Shown one piece after another: positions 28,179 through 36,732 of a stretch of DNA of 64,000 nucleotides (its first letter is position 1; every line of letters starts with the position of its first letter). The DNA is taken from positions 21,900-85,899 of the forward strand of contig NZ_JAEDAJ010000012.1 in assembly GCF_016623465.1 (NCBI RefSeq). The letters are read 5' to 3'. The translations under genes and the position numbers were made by a program. Below the pieces are notes generated by a model. The model did no database searches, was not told the origin of the DNA, and was given only the letters and a program-made list of their open reading frames with translations. Source of the DNA: Brachybacterium halotolerans (GTDB taxonomy: Bacteria > Actinomycetota > Actinomycetes > Actinomycetales > Dermabacteraceae).

Positions 28179-28922
28179 ATGGCTCCTCACCCGACCCGCC
28201 GTGCTCATGGTGCGCACCCCACTCGCTCTGCCCAAGGCGCGCACGCCGCGCGGACCGCGCACCGTCCGGGCGCCCCTCGGGACGCCCACGTCCCCTGCGG
28301 CGCTGTGCGCCTCCTGGTCGCGCTGATGGGCCTGGTGCTGGTCGCCACGCTGCAGATGACGGTCCCCGCCCACGGGGATCCCGGGTCTCCCGGGGACACC
28401 GCGGGCGGCGACGGGGCCGGTGCGACCTCAGCTGCGCGGGCCCGCTGGGAGTGGCCGATGGCTCCCCCGCATCGGATCATCGCTCCGTTCGTCGCGCCCG
28501 AGCACCGCTACGGGCCGGGCCACCGGGGCGTGGACATCCTCGCCAGCGGCACCGAGGTGCGGGCCGTCGAGGACGGGACGGTCCGGTTCGCCGGCTCCGT
28601 GGCCGGTCGGGGCGTGGTCTCGATCCTGCACGCCGACGGGCTGCTCTCGACCTACGAACCGGTGACGGCGGAGGTGGCGGCGGGTGATCGGGTGCGCGCC
28701 GGCCAGGTGATCGGCGAGCTCCAGGAGGGCGGGGACGGCGGGCCGGGCGACGGCGAGGGGGCGAGCCACTGCGCGCAGGCGTGCCTGCATCTCGGGGCTC
28801 GACGCGGAGGCGCCGACTACGTGGATCCCGAGCCGCTGCTGCGCGGGGCCGAGCCGAGCGTGCTGCTGCCCCTGGAGGCGGCAGGGACGGCGCTCGCCCT
28901 GCTCGCTCGGCGCGCGGGTTGA
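28179..28922 (+). CDS. M23-family (LytM/peptidoglycan endopeptidase-like) exported protein
   Basis: 247 residues. A basic N-terminus is followed by a hydrophobic segment (LLVALMGLVLVATLQMTVPA), a signal peptide or anchor. The C-terminal M23 domain shows the zinc-binding start HRGVDILASGTEVRAVEDGTV, then GQVIGELQ and CLHLGARRGGADYVDP. The usual HxH is CLH here, a variant I recall in other actinobacterial members. Thus it may be an active hydrolase or a regulatory LytM-like protein. It is divergent from rpsB, as often seen in this cluster. The start at 28179 is chosen because it places a short basic stretch before the hydrophobic segment. Confidence 0.85.
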   Translation: MAPHPTRRAHGAHPTRSAQGAHAARTAHRPGAPRDAHVPCGAVRLLVALMGLVLVATLQMTVPAHGDPGSPGDTAGGDGAGATSAARARWEWPMAPPHRIIAPFVAPEHRYGPGHRGVDILASGTEVRAVEDGTVRFAGSVAGRGVVSILHADGLLSTYEPVTAEVAAGDRVRAGQVIGELQEGGDGGPGDGEGASHCAQACLHLGARRGGADYVDPEPLLRGAEPSVLLPLEAAGTALALLARRAG

Positions 28923-28932
28923 GGGCCGGCGG

Positions 28933-29994
28933 TCAGGCGCGCGGGTGCGCCTGGTCCAGGGTGCTGCGCAGGCGCTCGGCGCTGACGTGGGTGTAGATCT
29001 GCGTGGTGCCCAGCGAGGAGTGGCCCAGGAAGTCCTGGACGCTGCGCAGGTCCGCGCCGCCCTCCACGAGGTGCGTGGCGGCGGTGTGGCGGAGCGTATG
29101 CGGGCTGATGTGGCGGGGGATCCCCGCCTCCTGGGCGTGGCGGTCCACGAGGGTGCGCACCGCGCGGTCGCCGAGGCGACCCCCGCGGGACCCCAGGAAC
29201 AGCGCCTCGCCCGAGCCCCCGGACGCGAGCACCGGGCGGCCCGTGCCGGTCCACTCCTCGATCGCGCGGATCGCGGGGAGGCCGACGGGCACGATGCGCT
29301 CCTTGGACCCCTTGCCGAGGACGCGCACGGTGCGCTCCGCGTGGTCGATCGAGCGCAGGTCGAGGGCGACGAGCTCGGAGACGCGCAGGCCCGAGGAGTA
29401 GAGCAGCTCGAGCACCGCCGCATCGCGCCGGCGCAGCGCTTCGTCGATCTCGCGGCGGGAGTCGTCTGCGAGCTGGCCGTCGATGCTCCGGTCGTCTGTG
29501 CTCCGTCCCGACCGCTCCCCGCGCCCCGTGCCGTGCGCGCCGCCCGCGGGGCGAGGCGGGGTGGTCCCGTGCTCGGCCGCTTCGAGCAGTTCCTCCGTCT
29601 GGCCCTGGCTGAGCACGGCGGGCAGATGGCGACCCCGCTTGGGAGCCTTGAGCCGGCCGCCGATGTCCTGAGGGATCCGTCCGGTGCGCGCGAGCCAGGT
29701 GGTGAAGGTGCGCGCGGCAGCGGCCGCCCGGGCGAGGGACGAGGAGGCGAGGCCGGCCTCGGCACGGGCGCCGAGCCAGGAGCGCAGGGCCGTCACGTCG
29801 AGATCGGCGAGCTCGATGCGCTCGACCTCGTGCAGATGCACGAGCAGGCTGCGCGCCTCTCGGGAGTAGGCGGCGACCGTGTGCTCGGAGCGTCCTCGCT
29901 CGAAGCGCAGGTGCTCGGCGAAGGCGTCGAGCACCTGATCGTCCTCCGCGGCGCGCACCGCTCCCCCGTCGCGTGCAGTGCTCCCGGTGGCCAT
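28933..29994 (-). CDS. xerC: Tyrosine recombinase XerC-like
   Basis: Site-specific recombinase that resolves chromosome dimers at dif (family role). 353 residues. N-terminal SAM-like core-binding domain (FAEHLRFERGRSEHTVAAYSR). The catalytic residues are RVSELVALD (Arg), GKGSKERIVP (Lys), HTLRHTAATHL (His, Arg), GHSSLGTTQIYTH (His) and nucleophile Tyr334. An insertion of ~45 residues rich in Gly/Arg/Ser/Asp lies before the catalytic Arg and makes it longer than the usual ~300. The gene lies beside dprA, as in many actinobacteria. An integrase role is unlikely given this context. Confidence 0.9.
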   Translation of the reverse strand: MATGSTARDGGAVRAAEDDQVLDAFAEHLRFERGRSEHTVAAYSREARSLLVHLHEVERIELADLDVTALRSWLGARAEAGLASSSLARAAAAARTFTTWLARTGRIPQDIGGRLKAPKRGRHLPAVLSQGQTEELLEAAEHGTTPPRPAGGAHGTGRGERSGRSTDDRSIDGQLADDSRREIDEALRRRDAAVLELLYSSGLRVSELVALDLRSIDHAERTVRVLGKGSKERIVPVGLPAIRAIEEWTGTGRPVLASGGSGEALFLGSRGGRLGDRAVRTLVDRHAQEAGIPRHISPHTLRHTAATHLVEGGADLRSVQDFLGHSSLGTTQIYTHVSAERLRSTLDQAHPRA

Positions 29995-30074
29995 GGGCCC
30001 AGTGTCGCACCGCGCCGGCGACGGGGCCGGGCGGCGCGCAGTCCGCGAGGCGCGTCGCCGGGCCGTTCGCTCGC

Positions 30075-31352
30075 TCAGCGCCGGCCCACTTTCTCCCCGG
30101 TGATGCGTACGTGCCCGAGGGCGTCGAGCCTCCCCAGGGCCGCCATCAGCTCGCTCTCGCGGCGGCCGACCTCGCTCGCGAGGCGGTCGATCGTGATGCG
30201 CGAGCGCGGCGGGACGGCGTCCAGCACGTGCCGGTCGGCGGGGTCGAGGAGGTCCAGCTCGTCCTGCTGGGCGAAGGAGGAGTCGCCGGCCGGTGCCGAG
30301 TGCGGCAGCAGTTCGCGGATCTCCTGCGCCTCGGTGACCAGGACGGCCTGCCCGTCACGCACCAGCCGATGGCAGCCCGCGGAGGCGGCCGAGGTGACCG
30401 GCCCGGGCAGCGCAGCGACGGTGCGCGGCGGCTCGATCGCCCCGGCGTGCCGCGCGGTGGACAGCGCGCCGGAGCGCCAGGCCGCCTCGACGACCACCAC
30501 GATGCGCGCGAGCGCCGCGATCAGCCGGTTGCGGGCGAGGAACCTCCATCGCGTGGGCGCCGTCCCCGGCGGTGCCTCGCTCAGCAGCACGTGGCGCTCG
30601 CGGATGGCGCGCAGCAGCTGGTCGTTCCCCCGCGGGTACAGCCGGTCGAGACCTCCGGCGAGGACGGCGATCGTGGGTCCTCCGGCGGCGAGCGCCCCGC
30701 GGTGCGCGGCGGCGTCGATGCCGTAGGCCCCGCCCGAGAGCACCGTCGACCCCTCCGCGGCGAGCTGCGCGGCCATCGATGAGGCGCAGTCCTCGCCGTA
30801 CGGGGTGGAGGCGCGGGAGCCGACCATCGCGATCGCCCGCTCGTCGGCGAGCCGTGCCGGATCCCCGGGGCCGTGGGCCCACAGGCAGAACGGGGCGGCG
30901 AGGCCGAGGTCGTCGAGACCCGCGGGCCATTGCGCGTCCCCGGGCACGATCACGCGCATTCCCTGGCCGGCGGCCCGATCCAGGACGGACCGCGCATCGA
31001 TCCTCCCCTCGCGCTCCTTCCAGCGCGAGAGCCCGGCCGCGGCGGCGGCGCGACGATCCATGCGCTGCGCACGCGGCGCGGTGGGGTCGTGGACCGGCAG
31101 GATGCGCAGGGCGTGCTCGACCGCGTCGAGATCTCCTCGGGCGAGGATCTCGAGCCCCTCGCGCACGCCGTGGACCGTGCAGGTGGAGTGCGCGACATCG
31201 TCGGAGGGCTCCGCGAGCAGCGACCAGGTGATGCGGGCCATGCGATCCGCCGACGACGCCGCGTCGGACGTGCCTCGCGCGTCCGACGCGAGTCGTTCGT
31301 GCGCCTGCGCACTCTCCTCGCACGCGCGGTCCCGGGGGCTCGCCGCGGTCAT
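30075..31352 (-). CDS. dprA: DNA-processing protein DprA (Smf)
   Basis: ssDNA-binding RecA loader used in transformation; its role outside naturally competent species is unclear. 425 residues. The Rossmann-like core has MVGSRASTPYGEDCA, then LSGGAYGIDAAAHRGAL, IAVLAGGLDRLYP and EAPPGTAPTRWRFLARNRLIA. A C-terminal winged-helix-like segment (DRHVLDAVPPRSRITIDRLA) is present. The start overlaps the comM stop by one base (TGATG). Confidence 0.95.
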   Translation of the reverse strand: MTAASPRDRACEESAQAHERLASDARGTSDAASSADRMARITWSLLAEPSDDVAHSTCTVHGVREGLEILARGDLDAVEHALRILPVHDPTAPRAQRMDRRAAAAAGLSRWKEREGRIDARSVLDRAAGQGMRVIVPGDAQWPAGLDDLGLAAPFCLWAHGPGDPARLADERAIAMVGSRASTPYGEDCASSMAAQLAAEGSTVLSGGAYGIDAAAHRGALAAGGPTIAVLAGGLDRLYPRGNDQLLRAIRERHVLLSEAPPGTAPTRWRFLARNRLIAALARIVVVVEAAWRSGALSTARHAGAIEPPRTVAALPGPVTSAASAGCHRLVRDGQAVLVTEAQEIRELLPHSAPAGDSSFAQQDELDLLDPADRHVLDAVPPRSRITIDRLASEVGRRESELMAALGRLDALGHVRITGEKVGRR

Positions 31353-32917
31353 CACAAGTCCTTCCCGCGCAGGGTGAGCGCGAGGCCCACGTGGTCGGTG
31401 TCGGGGCGCGCGCTGCCGTCGAGGTCGGCGAGGGTCCAGGCGACGCGCAGCACGCGGTCGTGGCCGCGCAGGGTCAGGCGGCCGTGGGACAGGGCGCGCT
31501 GGAGCATGGCCGCGGCGCGCTCGTCGGCGCTGTACGTGCGCCGCAGCTCGGGGCCGGGGATCTGGGAGTTCAGGTGCCAGGGCTCGTCGGCGAAGCGCGC
31601 CGCCTGGCTCTGACGGGCGCGGGCGACGCGCCGGGCGATCTCCGCGCTGGACTCGGAGGCGCCGGCGTCCCGTCGCATCGGGTCGACCGGCCCCACGTCC
31701 ACGCGCATGTCGATCCGGTCCAGCACCGGGCCGGAGATCTTCCGGAGATAGCTGCGGCGCTGCATGGGGGTGCACGTGCAGCGGGTGCCCTTCCCCCACG
31801 ACAGCCCGCAGGGGCACGGGTTGGCGGCGAGCACGAGCTGGAAGCGCGCGGGATAGCGGGTGACGCTCAGCGCGCGGTGCAGGGTGATGTCGCCCGTTTC
31901 GAGGGGCTCGCGCAGCGCCTCGAGCACGCGGGAGTTGAACTCGGGGGCCTCGTCGAGGAACAGCACCCCGGCATGGGCGCGGGAGACCGCGCCGGGGCGG
32001 GCGATGCCGCTGCCGCCGCCGATCACGCTCGGCGCGCTCGCGGTGTGGTGCGGGCTCTCGAAGGGGGCGGTGCGGATCAGGCCGCCTCCGGCGTCGAAGC
32101 TCCGGTCCAGGGAGCGGATCGCGCTGACGGCGATCGCGTCCTCGTCCTCGAGGGCGGGCAGGATCCCGGAGATCCTCGAGGCGATCATCGTCTTCCCCGT
32201 GCCCGGAGGCCCCTGCAGCATCAGGTGGTGCCCGCCGGCGGCGGCGACCTCGGCGGCACGGCGCGCCTGGGCCTGACCGATGACGTCGGCGAAGTCGAGG
32301 CCTGGGCGGCGCGCACCGGCCTCCGCTCGGGTCGCGGGAGGTCTGCGCGGTGCGAGGGTCTTCTGGGCGGGAGGGTTCAGCGGCGCCCGGCATCCGTGGT
32401 GGCGCATGACCTGGCCCAGGTCCACCGCGGAGAACACCTCGATGCCGTCCACGAGCCGTGCCTCGCGCGCGTTCTGCTCGGGGACGACGGCGCGGCGCAC
32501 GCCCGCCGCGCGCGCGGCGATCAGCGCGGGCAGCACTCCCGGGATCGGGCGCAGCGTCGCGTCCAGACCGAGCTCGCCGAGGTGGACGACGTCCGCCACC
32601 GCCTCCGGATCCAGCGTGCCCTGGGCGGCGAGGATCGCGACGGCGATCCCGAGGTCGAACCCCGAGCCCACCTTGTGGATGAACGCGGGACTCAGATTCA
32701 CGGTGATCCGGCGCTGGGCGAGCGGGGTGCCGATGGCACCCGCGGCCGCGCGCACCCGCTCGCGCGCCTGGAGGGTGGTCGAGTCCGGAAGGCCGACCAG
32801 CGAGAACGCGGGCAGCCCGGTGGCGACGTCGGCCTCGACCTCGACGAGGGTCCCGGTGACGCCGCGCAGCCCGACGGCGCCCGTCCTCGCGCCCCGGCGC
32901 GTGGTCACGGCGCTCAT
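31352..32917 (-). CDS. comM: YifB/ComM-family magnesium-chelatase-like AAA ATPase
   Basis: Hexameric helicase that promotes branch migration in transformation (Vibrio/Haemophilus ComM). 521 residues: N-terminal ChlI-type domain (LPAFSLVGLPDSTTLQARERV), Walker A GPPGTGKTMIASRI, Walker B GVLFLDEAPEF and the C-terminal Mg_chelatase_C domain. A short Cys-rich insert (CPCGLSWGKGTRCTC) is typical of the family. Overlaps yraN by 4 bp and dprA by 1 bp. Confidence 0.95.
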   Translation of the reverse strand: MSAVTTRRGARTGAVGLRGVTGTLVEVEADVATGLPAFSLVGLPDSTTLQARERVRAAAGAIGTPLAQRRITVNLSPAFIHKVGSGFDLGIAVAILAAQGTLDPEAVADVVHLGELGLDATLRPIPGVLPALIAARAAGVRRAVVPEQNAREARLVDGIEVFSAVDLGQVMRHHGCRAPLNPPAQKTLAPRRPPATRAEAGARRPGLDFADVIGQAQARRAAEVAAAGGHHLMLQGPPGTGKTMIASRISGILPALEDEDAIAVSAIRSLDRSFDAGGGLIRTAPFESPHHTASAPSVIGGGSGIARPGAVSRAHAGVLFLDEAPEFNSRVLEALREPLETGDITLHRALSVTRYPARFQLVLAANPCPCGLSWGKGTRCTCTPMQRRSYLRKISGPVLDRIDMRVDVGPVDPMRRDAGASESSAEIARRVARARQSQAARFADEPWHLNSQIPGPELRRTYSADERAAAMLQRALSHGRLTLRGHDRVLRVAWTLADLDGSARPDTDHVGLALTLRGKDL

Positions 32918-33321
32918 GACACGGACCGCAGGTGCTCGATCTCGCAGCCGCCCGCACCCAGCACGTGCACGGCGACCACGTCGATCCGCACCTCGTGGTG
33001 CCGCGGAGCGTGCTCCATGAGGTACGCGCCGGCGAGTGCGCGCAGGCGTCGCATCTTCAACGGGGTGACGGCCGCCTGCGGGACACCCGTCACCAGGGTG
33101 CGGCGCGTCTTGACCTCGACGAACACGAGGGTGGTGCCCTCGAGGGCGACGATGTCGATCTCACCGGCGCGGAAGCGGGCGTTGCGCTCCACGATCTGCC
33201 AGCCGGCCCCGGCGAGGTGGTCGGCGACGACCTGCTCGCCGATCCTCCCGAGCTCGAGGGCGCTGAGCCTGGCCAGCGGGACGGCGGCGGGGAACGGGAT
33301 GGGTGCGGGTCGACGTGTCAT
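32914..33321 (-). CDS. UPF0102/YraN-family nuclease-like protein
   Basis: 135 residues, PD-(D/E)XK nuclease-like fold with GEIDIVALEGTTLVFVEVKTRR, which keeps the D...ExK catalytic pattern. The start at 33321 is preceded by GGTGAGGG. It is part of the conserved rnhB-DUF2469-yraN-comM-dprA cluster. Biochemical activity is not established for the family. Confidence 0.9.
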   Translation of the reverse strand: MTRRPAPIPFPAAVPLARLSALELGRIGEQVVADHLAGAGWQIVERNARFRAGEIDIVALEGTTLVFVEVKTRRTLVTGVPQAAVTPLKMRRLRALAGAYLMEHAPRHHEVRIDVVAVHVLGAGGCEIEHLRSVS

Positions 33322-33451
33322 GCCCTCACCCTGGCGCTCGCGCACGCCTCGCGCGCGGCCGGGGCCGCCGATGTGGATGACGGGGCACTGGGGAGGAACG
33401 GAGGGCGGCCCGCGGCCGGCCGACGGGATCGGCCCGTCCGTCGCCCCCGGG

Positions 33452-33486
33452 GATCAGGGCTCAGGGCTCAGGGATCAGGGCTCAGG
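33452..33486. repeat. Tandem heptamer repeat at the 3' end of the DUF2469 gene
   Basis: Five consecutive 7-bp units of the form G(A/C)TCAGG (gatcagg, gctcagg x2, gatcagg, gctcagg). The last unit overlaps the DUF2469 stop codon (33482-33484). Confidence 0.9.
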
Positions 33487-33784
33487 GAAGCGCGATGTCC
33501 GGCTTCGCGAGCTCCTCGATGTTGACGTCCTTAAAGGTCACCACGCGCACGGAGCGGACGAAGCGGCTCGAGCGGTAGATGTCCCAGACCCAGACGTCGG
33601 CCAGGGTGAGCTCGTAGAAGACCTCGCCGCCGGCGGTGCGGACCTGCATGTCGACCTGGTTGCACAGGTAGAAGCGGCGCTCGGTCTCGACGACGTAGGT
33701 GAACAGCCCCACCACGTCGCGGTACTCCCGGATGAGCTGCAGCTCCATGTCGGACTCGTAGCTCTCGAGGTCCTGCGTGCTCAC
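33482..33784 (-). CDS. DUF2469-family protein
   Basis: 100 residues, a short conserved actinobacterial protein of unknown function. Key segments: STQDLESYESDMELQLIREY, VVETERRFYLCNQVDMQV and FYELTLADVWVWDIYRSSRF. GTG start at 33784 overlapping the rnhB stop (GTGA, 33781-33784), so it is translationally coupled to rnhB. No signal peptide or membrane segment. Confidence 0.9.
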   Translation of the reverse strand: MSTQDLESYESDMELQLIREYRDVVGLFTYVVETERRFYLCNQVDMQVRTAGGEVFYELTLADVWVWDIYRSSRFVRSVRVVTFKDVNIEELAKPDIALP

Positions 33785-34674
33785 GGCTGCGCCTCCTTCG
33801 GGATCCGGGGACGGGGCTGCTCGCCCGCGTCCGACCACAGTACGCCAGGGACGCCCGGCGTCTCCTGGACGTTCGCGGCCCCGCTCACGGGGAGTCCCAG
33901 GTTCCAGGACCTGCGGTGCTGGGCGTGGGCCCCGCGGGTCCGCAGCGCCTCGCGGTGCGCCGCCGATCCGTACCCCTTGTTGCCCGCCCAGCCGTAGTGG
34001 GGCGCGAGGGCGTCGAGGTCGACCATGTGCGCGTCGCGCGCGACCTTCGCGAGCACGCTCGCCGCGGCGACGCTCATGCAGTCGCGGTCGGCCTTCACGC
34101 GCAGGTGCACCGAGGGCAGGGGATGTCCGGCCTCCCACCCGTCGGCCGATCCGGGTCCCTGTGCGGCGAGGGCCGGGGTGATGACGTCGGCGTCGCCGTC
34201 CATGAGCACGATGTCCGCGGCGACGCCGAGCCCGGCGATCGCGCGGCCCGCGGCGAGGCTCAGCGCGGCGAGGATGCCGCGGGCGTCGATCTCCTCGGGG
34301 CTCGCCCAACCCAGGGCATGGGCGTGGGCGACCTCCCGGAGGGGGCCGACGAGGGCTTCGCGGCGGCGGGCGGTGAGGGCCTTGGAGTCGCGGACGCCCT
34401 CGGGCAGGGCGCGCTCCGGGCCGTCGGCTCCGATGAGCACCGCGAAGGCCCCGACGACCACCGGGCCCGCGAGCGCACCGCGGCCCACCTCGTCCACGCC
34501 CGCGATGACGACGGGGCGCGCGGGCTCGGCGGCTGCGTCTCCGTGCGGGGCGGGGTGCCCGTGCGGCGCGGGGTGCGCGGCACCGGCGTGCGCGAGCGCG
34601 AGGGCGATCTCGGTGTCCCAGGTCGGGGCCGACGCGCGGCGCCGACCAGCAGTCGAGGACGCGGGCGCGGTCAC
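33781..34674 (-). CDS. rnhB: Ribonuclease HII
   Basis: Removes ribonucleotides embedded in DNA and RNA primers. 297 residues. Active-site segments: VIAGVDEVGRGALAGPVVVGA (Asp, Glu), GVRDSKALTARRREAL, MDGDADV and VKADRDCMSVAAASVLAKVARD. N-terminal (~55) and C-terminal (~30) extensions are low complexity. GTG start at 34674 with GAGGG upstream. Confidence 0.95.
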   Translation of the reverse strand: MTAPASSTAGRRRASAPTWDTEIALALAHAGAAHPAPHGHPAPHGDAAAEPARPVVIAGVDEVGRGALAGPVVVGAFAVLIGADGPERALPEGVRDSKALTARRREALVGPLREVAHAHALGWASPEEIDARGILAALSLAAGRAIAGLGVAADIVLMDGDADVITPALAAQGPGSADGWEAGHPLPSVHLRVKADRDCMSVAAASVLAKVARDAHMVDLDALAPHYGWAGNKGYGSAAHREALRTRGAHAQHRRSWNLGLPVSGAANVQETPGVPGVLWSDAGEQPRPRIPKEAQP

Positions 34675-34682
34675 GGGCGCCC

Positions 34683-35492
34683 TCAGGAGGGGTCGGGGAC
34701 CGAGGCGAAGGCGTCGCGCCCGTCGCCCAGTCCGGTCCAGCGGCTCACGGGCCAGAAGATCGCGACCGCGCGGCCGGTGACGTCGTCCTCGTCGACGTAG
34801 GGCTCCTCGCCCTGCGAGTAGTGGTACGAGGAGTCCGCGGAGTCGAAGCGATTGTCGCCCATGACCCAGAGCTTGTCCGCCGGGACCGTGACGTCGAAGG
34901 AGGTCTGACAGGCGGGGGTCTCGGGGTTGATGTACGGCTCGTCGAGGGTCTTGCCGTTCACAGAGAGATCTCCGCCCTCGACGCACTTCACGTGATCACC
35001 CGGAAGGCCGATCAGGCGCTTGACCAGGTGGTTCTGCGAGGGATCGGGGGCCAGTCCCACCCAGCTGAGCACCGAGAGCAGGCGGTAGCGGGAGGACTGG
35101 TCCGTCCCTGTCTCGCTCTGCATCCAGTTCTGGGTGTCCTCGAAGACGACGACGTCGCCGCGATGGAGGTCGAAGACCCCGGGGCTCAGCTTCGAGACCA
35201 GGATCTTGTCGTTCTGGACCAGCGTCGGGTTCATCGAGTCCGAGGGGATGAAGAACGGCTGGATGAGGAAGGTCTTGACGAGCACGGCGATGATCAGCGC
35301 GACCAGCATGGTCACCGCGTAGTCGAGCCAGCTCCCGCGGTATCCGCGGCGCCTCGCGGCGCGTGCGCCCCCGCTCCGGCCGGGCTGGGGCTGCTGCCCC
35401 GCGCCGCCGGCGCTCGCGGCCTCCGACGACTGGTCGCGGACGGTCGCGTCCTCGGGATCGTGGTCCCCGGGGGTCGGCGCCTTCTCGTTCAT
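34683..35492 (-). CDS. lepB: Signal peptidase I (long form)
   Basis: Cleaves signal peptides of exported proteins. 269 residues. A ~55-residue polar, basic N-terminal tail precedes one membrane helix (residues ~57-78), then the catalytic Ser86 in PSDSMNPTL and the Lys in NHLVKRLIGLPGD. The start at 35492 uses AGGA about 8 nt upstream. A second, shorter paralogue lies immediately upstream (35503-36078). Confidence 0.95.
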   Translation of the reverse strand: MNEKAPTPGDHDPEDATVRDQSSEAASAGGAGQQPQPGRSGGARAARRRGYRGSWLDYAVTMLVALIIAVLVKTFLIQPFFIPSDSMNPTLVQNDKILVSKLSPGVFDLHRGDVVVFEDTQNWMQSETGTDQSSRYRLLSVLSWVGLAPDPSQNHLVKRLIGLPGDHVKCVEGGDLSVNGKTLDEPYINPETPACQTSFDVTVPADKLWVMGDNRFDSADSSYHYSQGEEPYVDEDDVTGRAVAIFWPVSRWTGLGDGRDAFASVPDPS

Positions 35493-35502
35493 CGCGCTGA
35501 TC

Positions 35503-36078
35503 CTATCGGTCGAGTCGGCCCGCTCTTCCCAGGGGCCAGACAATGCGACTGGCCTCACCGATCACGCGATCGGTCGGGATCATGCCCCCGCCGGGCGATC
35601 CGAGCAGGAAGCGGGAATCCGTGGAGTCCGCCCGGTTGTCGCCGAGGACGAACATGCGCCCCTCGGGGACCTCGAGGTCGAAGCGGACCGTGGTGGTGTC
35701 GGTGCCGGGCGCGAGGTAGGGCTCCTCGAGCCTCTCGCCGTTCAGCACGAGGTGCCCGCCGTCGTCGCAGCAGCGGATGCTGTCGCCGCCCACGGCCACC
35801 ACGCGCTTGACCCAGTAGCGCGAGATCGCGCCGTCCTTCGGGAAGTAGCCCGAGCCGTCGAAGACGACGAGCTCGCCGCGCTGCACCGCCGTACCTCCGG
35901 TGCGGTCGGCGAGGATCACGTCGCCCGAGCGCAGCGTCGGCTCCATCGATCCGCTGGGGACCCGAAACGGCGCGGCGACGAACTGGCGCACCCCGAACGC
36001 GACGACCAGCAGCAGGACGACGCACGCGGCGGCGGCCACCAGGAGTGGCCGCCGCCGCGTGGACGAGGTGCTGGGCAC
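35503..36078 (-). CDS. Signal peptidase I (short paralogue)
   Basis: 191 residues. One N-terminal membrane segment (residues ~11-30), catalytic Ser44 in PSGSMEPTL and Lys91 in WVKRVVAVGGD, then GDNRADSTDSR (box E). All catalytic boxes are intact, so it should be active. Starts 2 bp after the rplS stop and ends 10 bp before the long form, so the two are co-transcribed. Division of labour between them is unknown. Confidence 0.93.
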   Translation of the reverse strand: MPSTSSTRRRPLLVAAAACVVLLLVVAFGVRQFVAAPFRVPSGSMEPTLRSGDVILADRTGGTAVQRGELVVFDGSGYFPKDGAISRYWVKRVVAVGGDSIRCCDDGGHLVLNGERLEEPYLAPGTDTTTVRFDLEVPEGRMFVLGDNRADSTDSRFLLGSPGGGMIPTDRVIGEASRIVWPLGRAGRLDR

Positions 36079-36080
36079 GC

Positions 36081-36431
36081 TCAGGAGTGCTCGCGCTTCT
36101 CCTTGATGCGGGCCTTCTTGCCCGTGAGGTTGCGCAGGTAGTACAGCTTCGCGCGGCGGACGTCACCGCGGGTGACGACCTCGATCTTGTCGATCGTGGG
36201 GGCGTGGACGGGGAACACGCGCTCCACGCCGACGCCGAAGGACACCTTGCGCACGCGGAAGGTCTCGCGGATGCCGTCGCCCTGACGGGCGATGACGTAG
36301 CCCTGGAAGACCTGCACGCGGGAGCGGTTGCCCTCGACGACCTTCACGTGGACCTTGATGTTGTCGCCGGCGCGGAAATCGGGGACGTCGTCCCGCAGCT
36401 GCGCCTGATCGATCGCATCGAGCTTCTGCAT
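36081..36431 (-). CDS. rplS: 50S ribosomal protein L19
   Basis: 116 residues, standard length. Start [19 protein letters not shown] at 36431 with GGAGAG upstream. Conserved [13 protein letters not shown] and [14 protein letters not shown] segments. First gene before the two signal peptidases; separated from trmD by 300 bp that include its own promoter. Confidence 0.98.
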   Translation of the reverse strand: MQKLDAIDQAQLRDDVPDFRAGDNIKVHVKVVEGNRSRVQVFQGYVIARQGDGIRETFRVRKVSFGVGVERVFPVHAPTIDKIEVVTRGDVRRAKLYYLRNLTGKKARIKEKREHS

Positions 36432-36732
36432 CGTTCTCTCCTGCCGTTCGCCCCAGGTCGGACGGGGTTCTCGAAGGGCCCTGAGCCCCTGCATGGTGAA
36501 CCGTGGGTTCCGGTGCGGCGCCGCTCGCGAGGAGTCGCGCCGCTCCGTGGTGCTGGGCCTCTGGCCGCGTTTCCGACGCGACGGACCTGCCCGGCCGCTG
36601 CCTGCATCGCTCCCCTGGGGCAGAGCGGTGCGCGGCATGCACACAGCGGGTCATTCTGCCAGCAGCGCGAGCGCCCCGGCAATCCGGTCCGGCGCAGATC
36701 ACGCCCGGGCGGGGGATGGACGCCAGGAGGGA
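36432..36732 (-). promoter_or_regulatory. rplS promoter and ~215-nt leader
   Basis: The gap between trmD and rplS holds no gene I can support. On the minus strand, TTGCCG (36682-36677) and CAGAAT (36658-36653) are spaced 18 bp, predicting a start near 36646. The resulting ~215-nt leader contains a GC-rich CGGCGCGACTCCTCGCGAGCG-like symmetrical segment (around 36515-36545) and a GAACC...GGTTC pair (around 36495-36512). This could be a ribosomal-protein autoregulatory structure. Confidence 0.5.

Noticed and set aside
28933..29994. Tyrosine recombinase as a phage or island integrase
   Set aside because: Housekeeping context beside dprA/comM and no att-like repeats or cargo; XerC is more likely.
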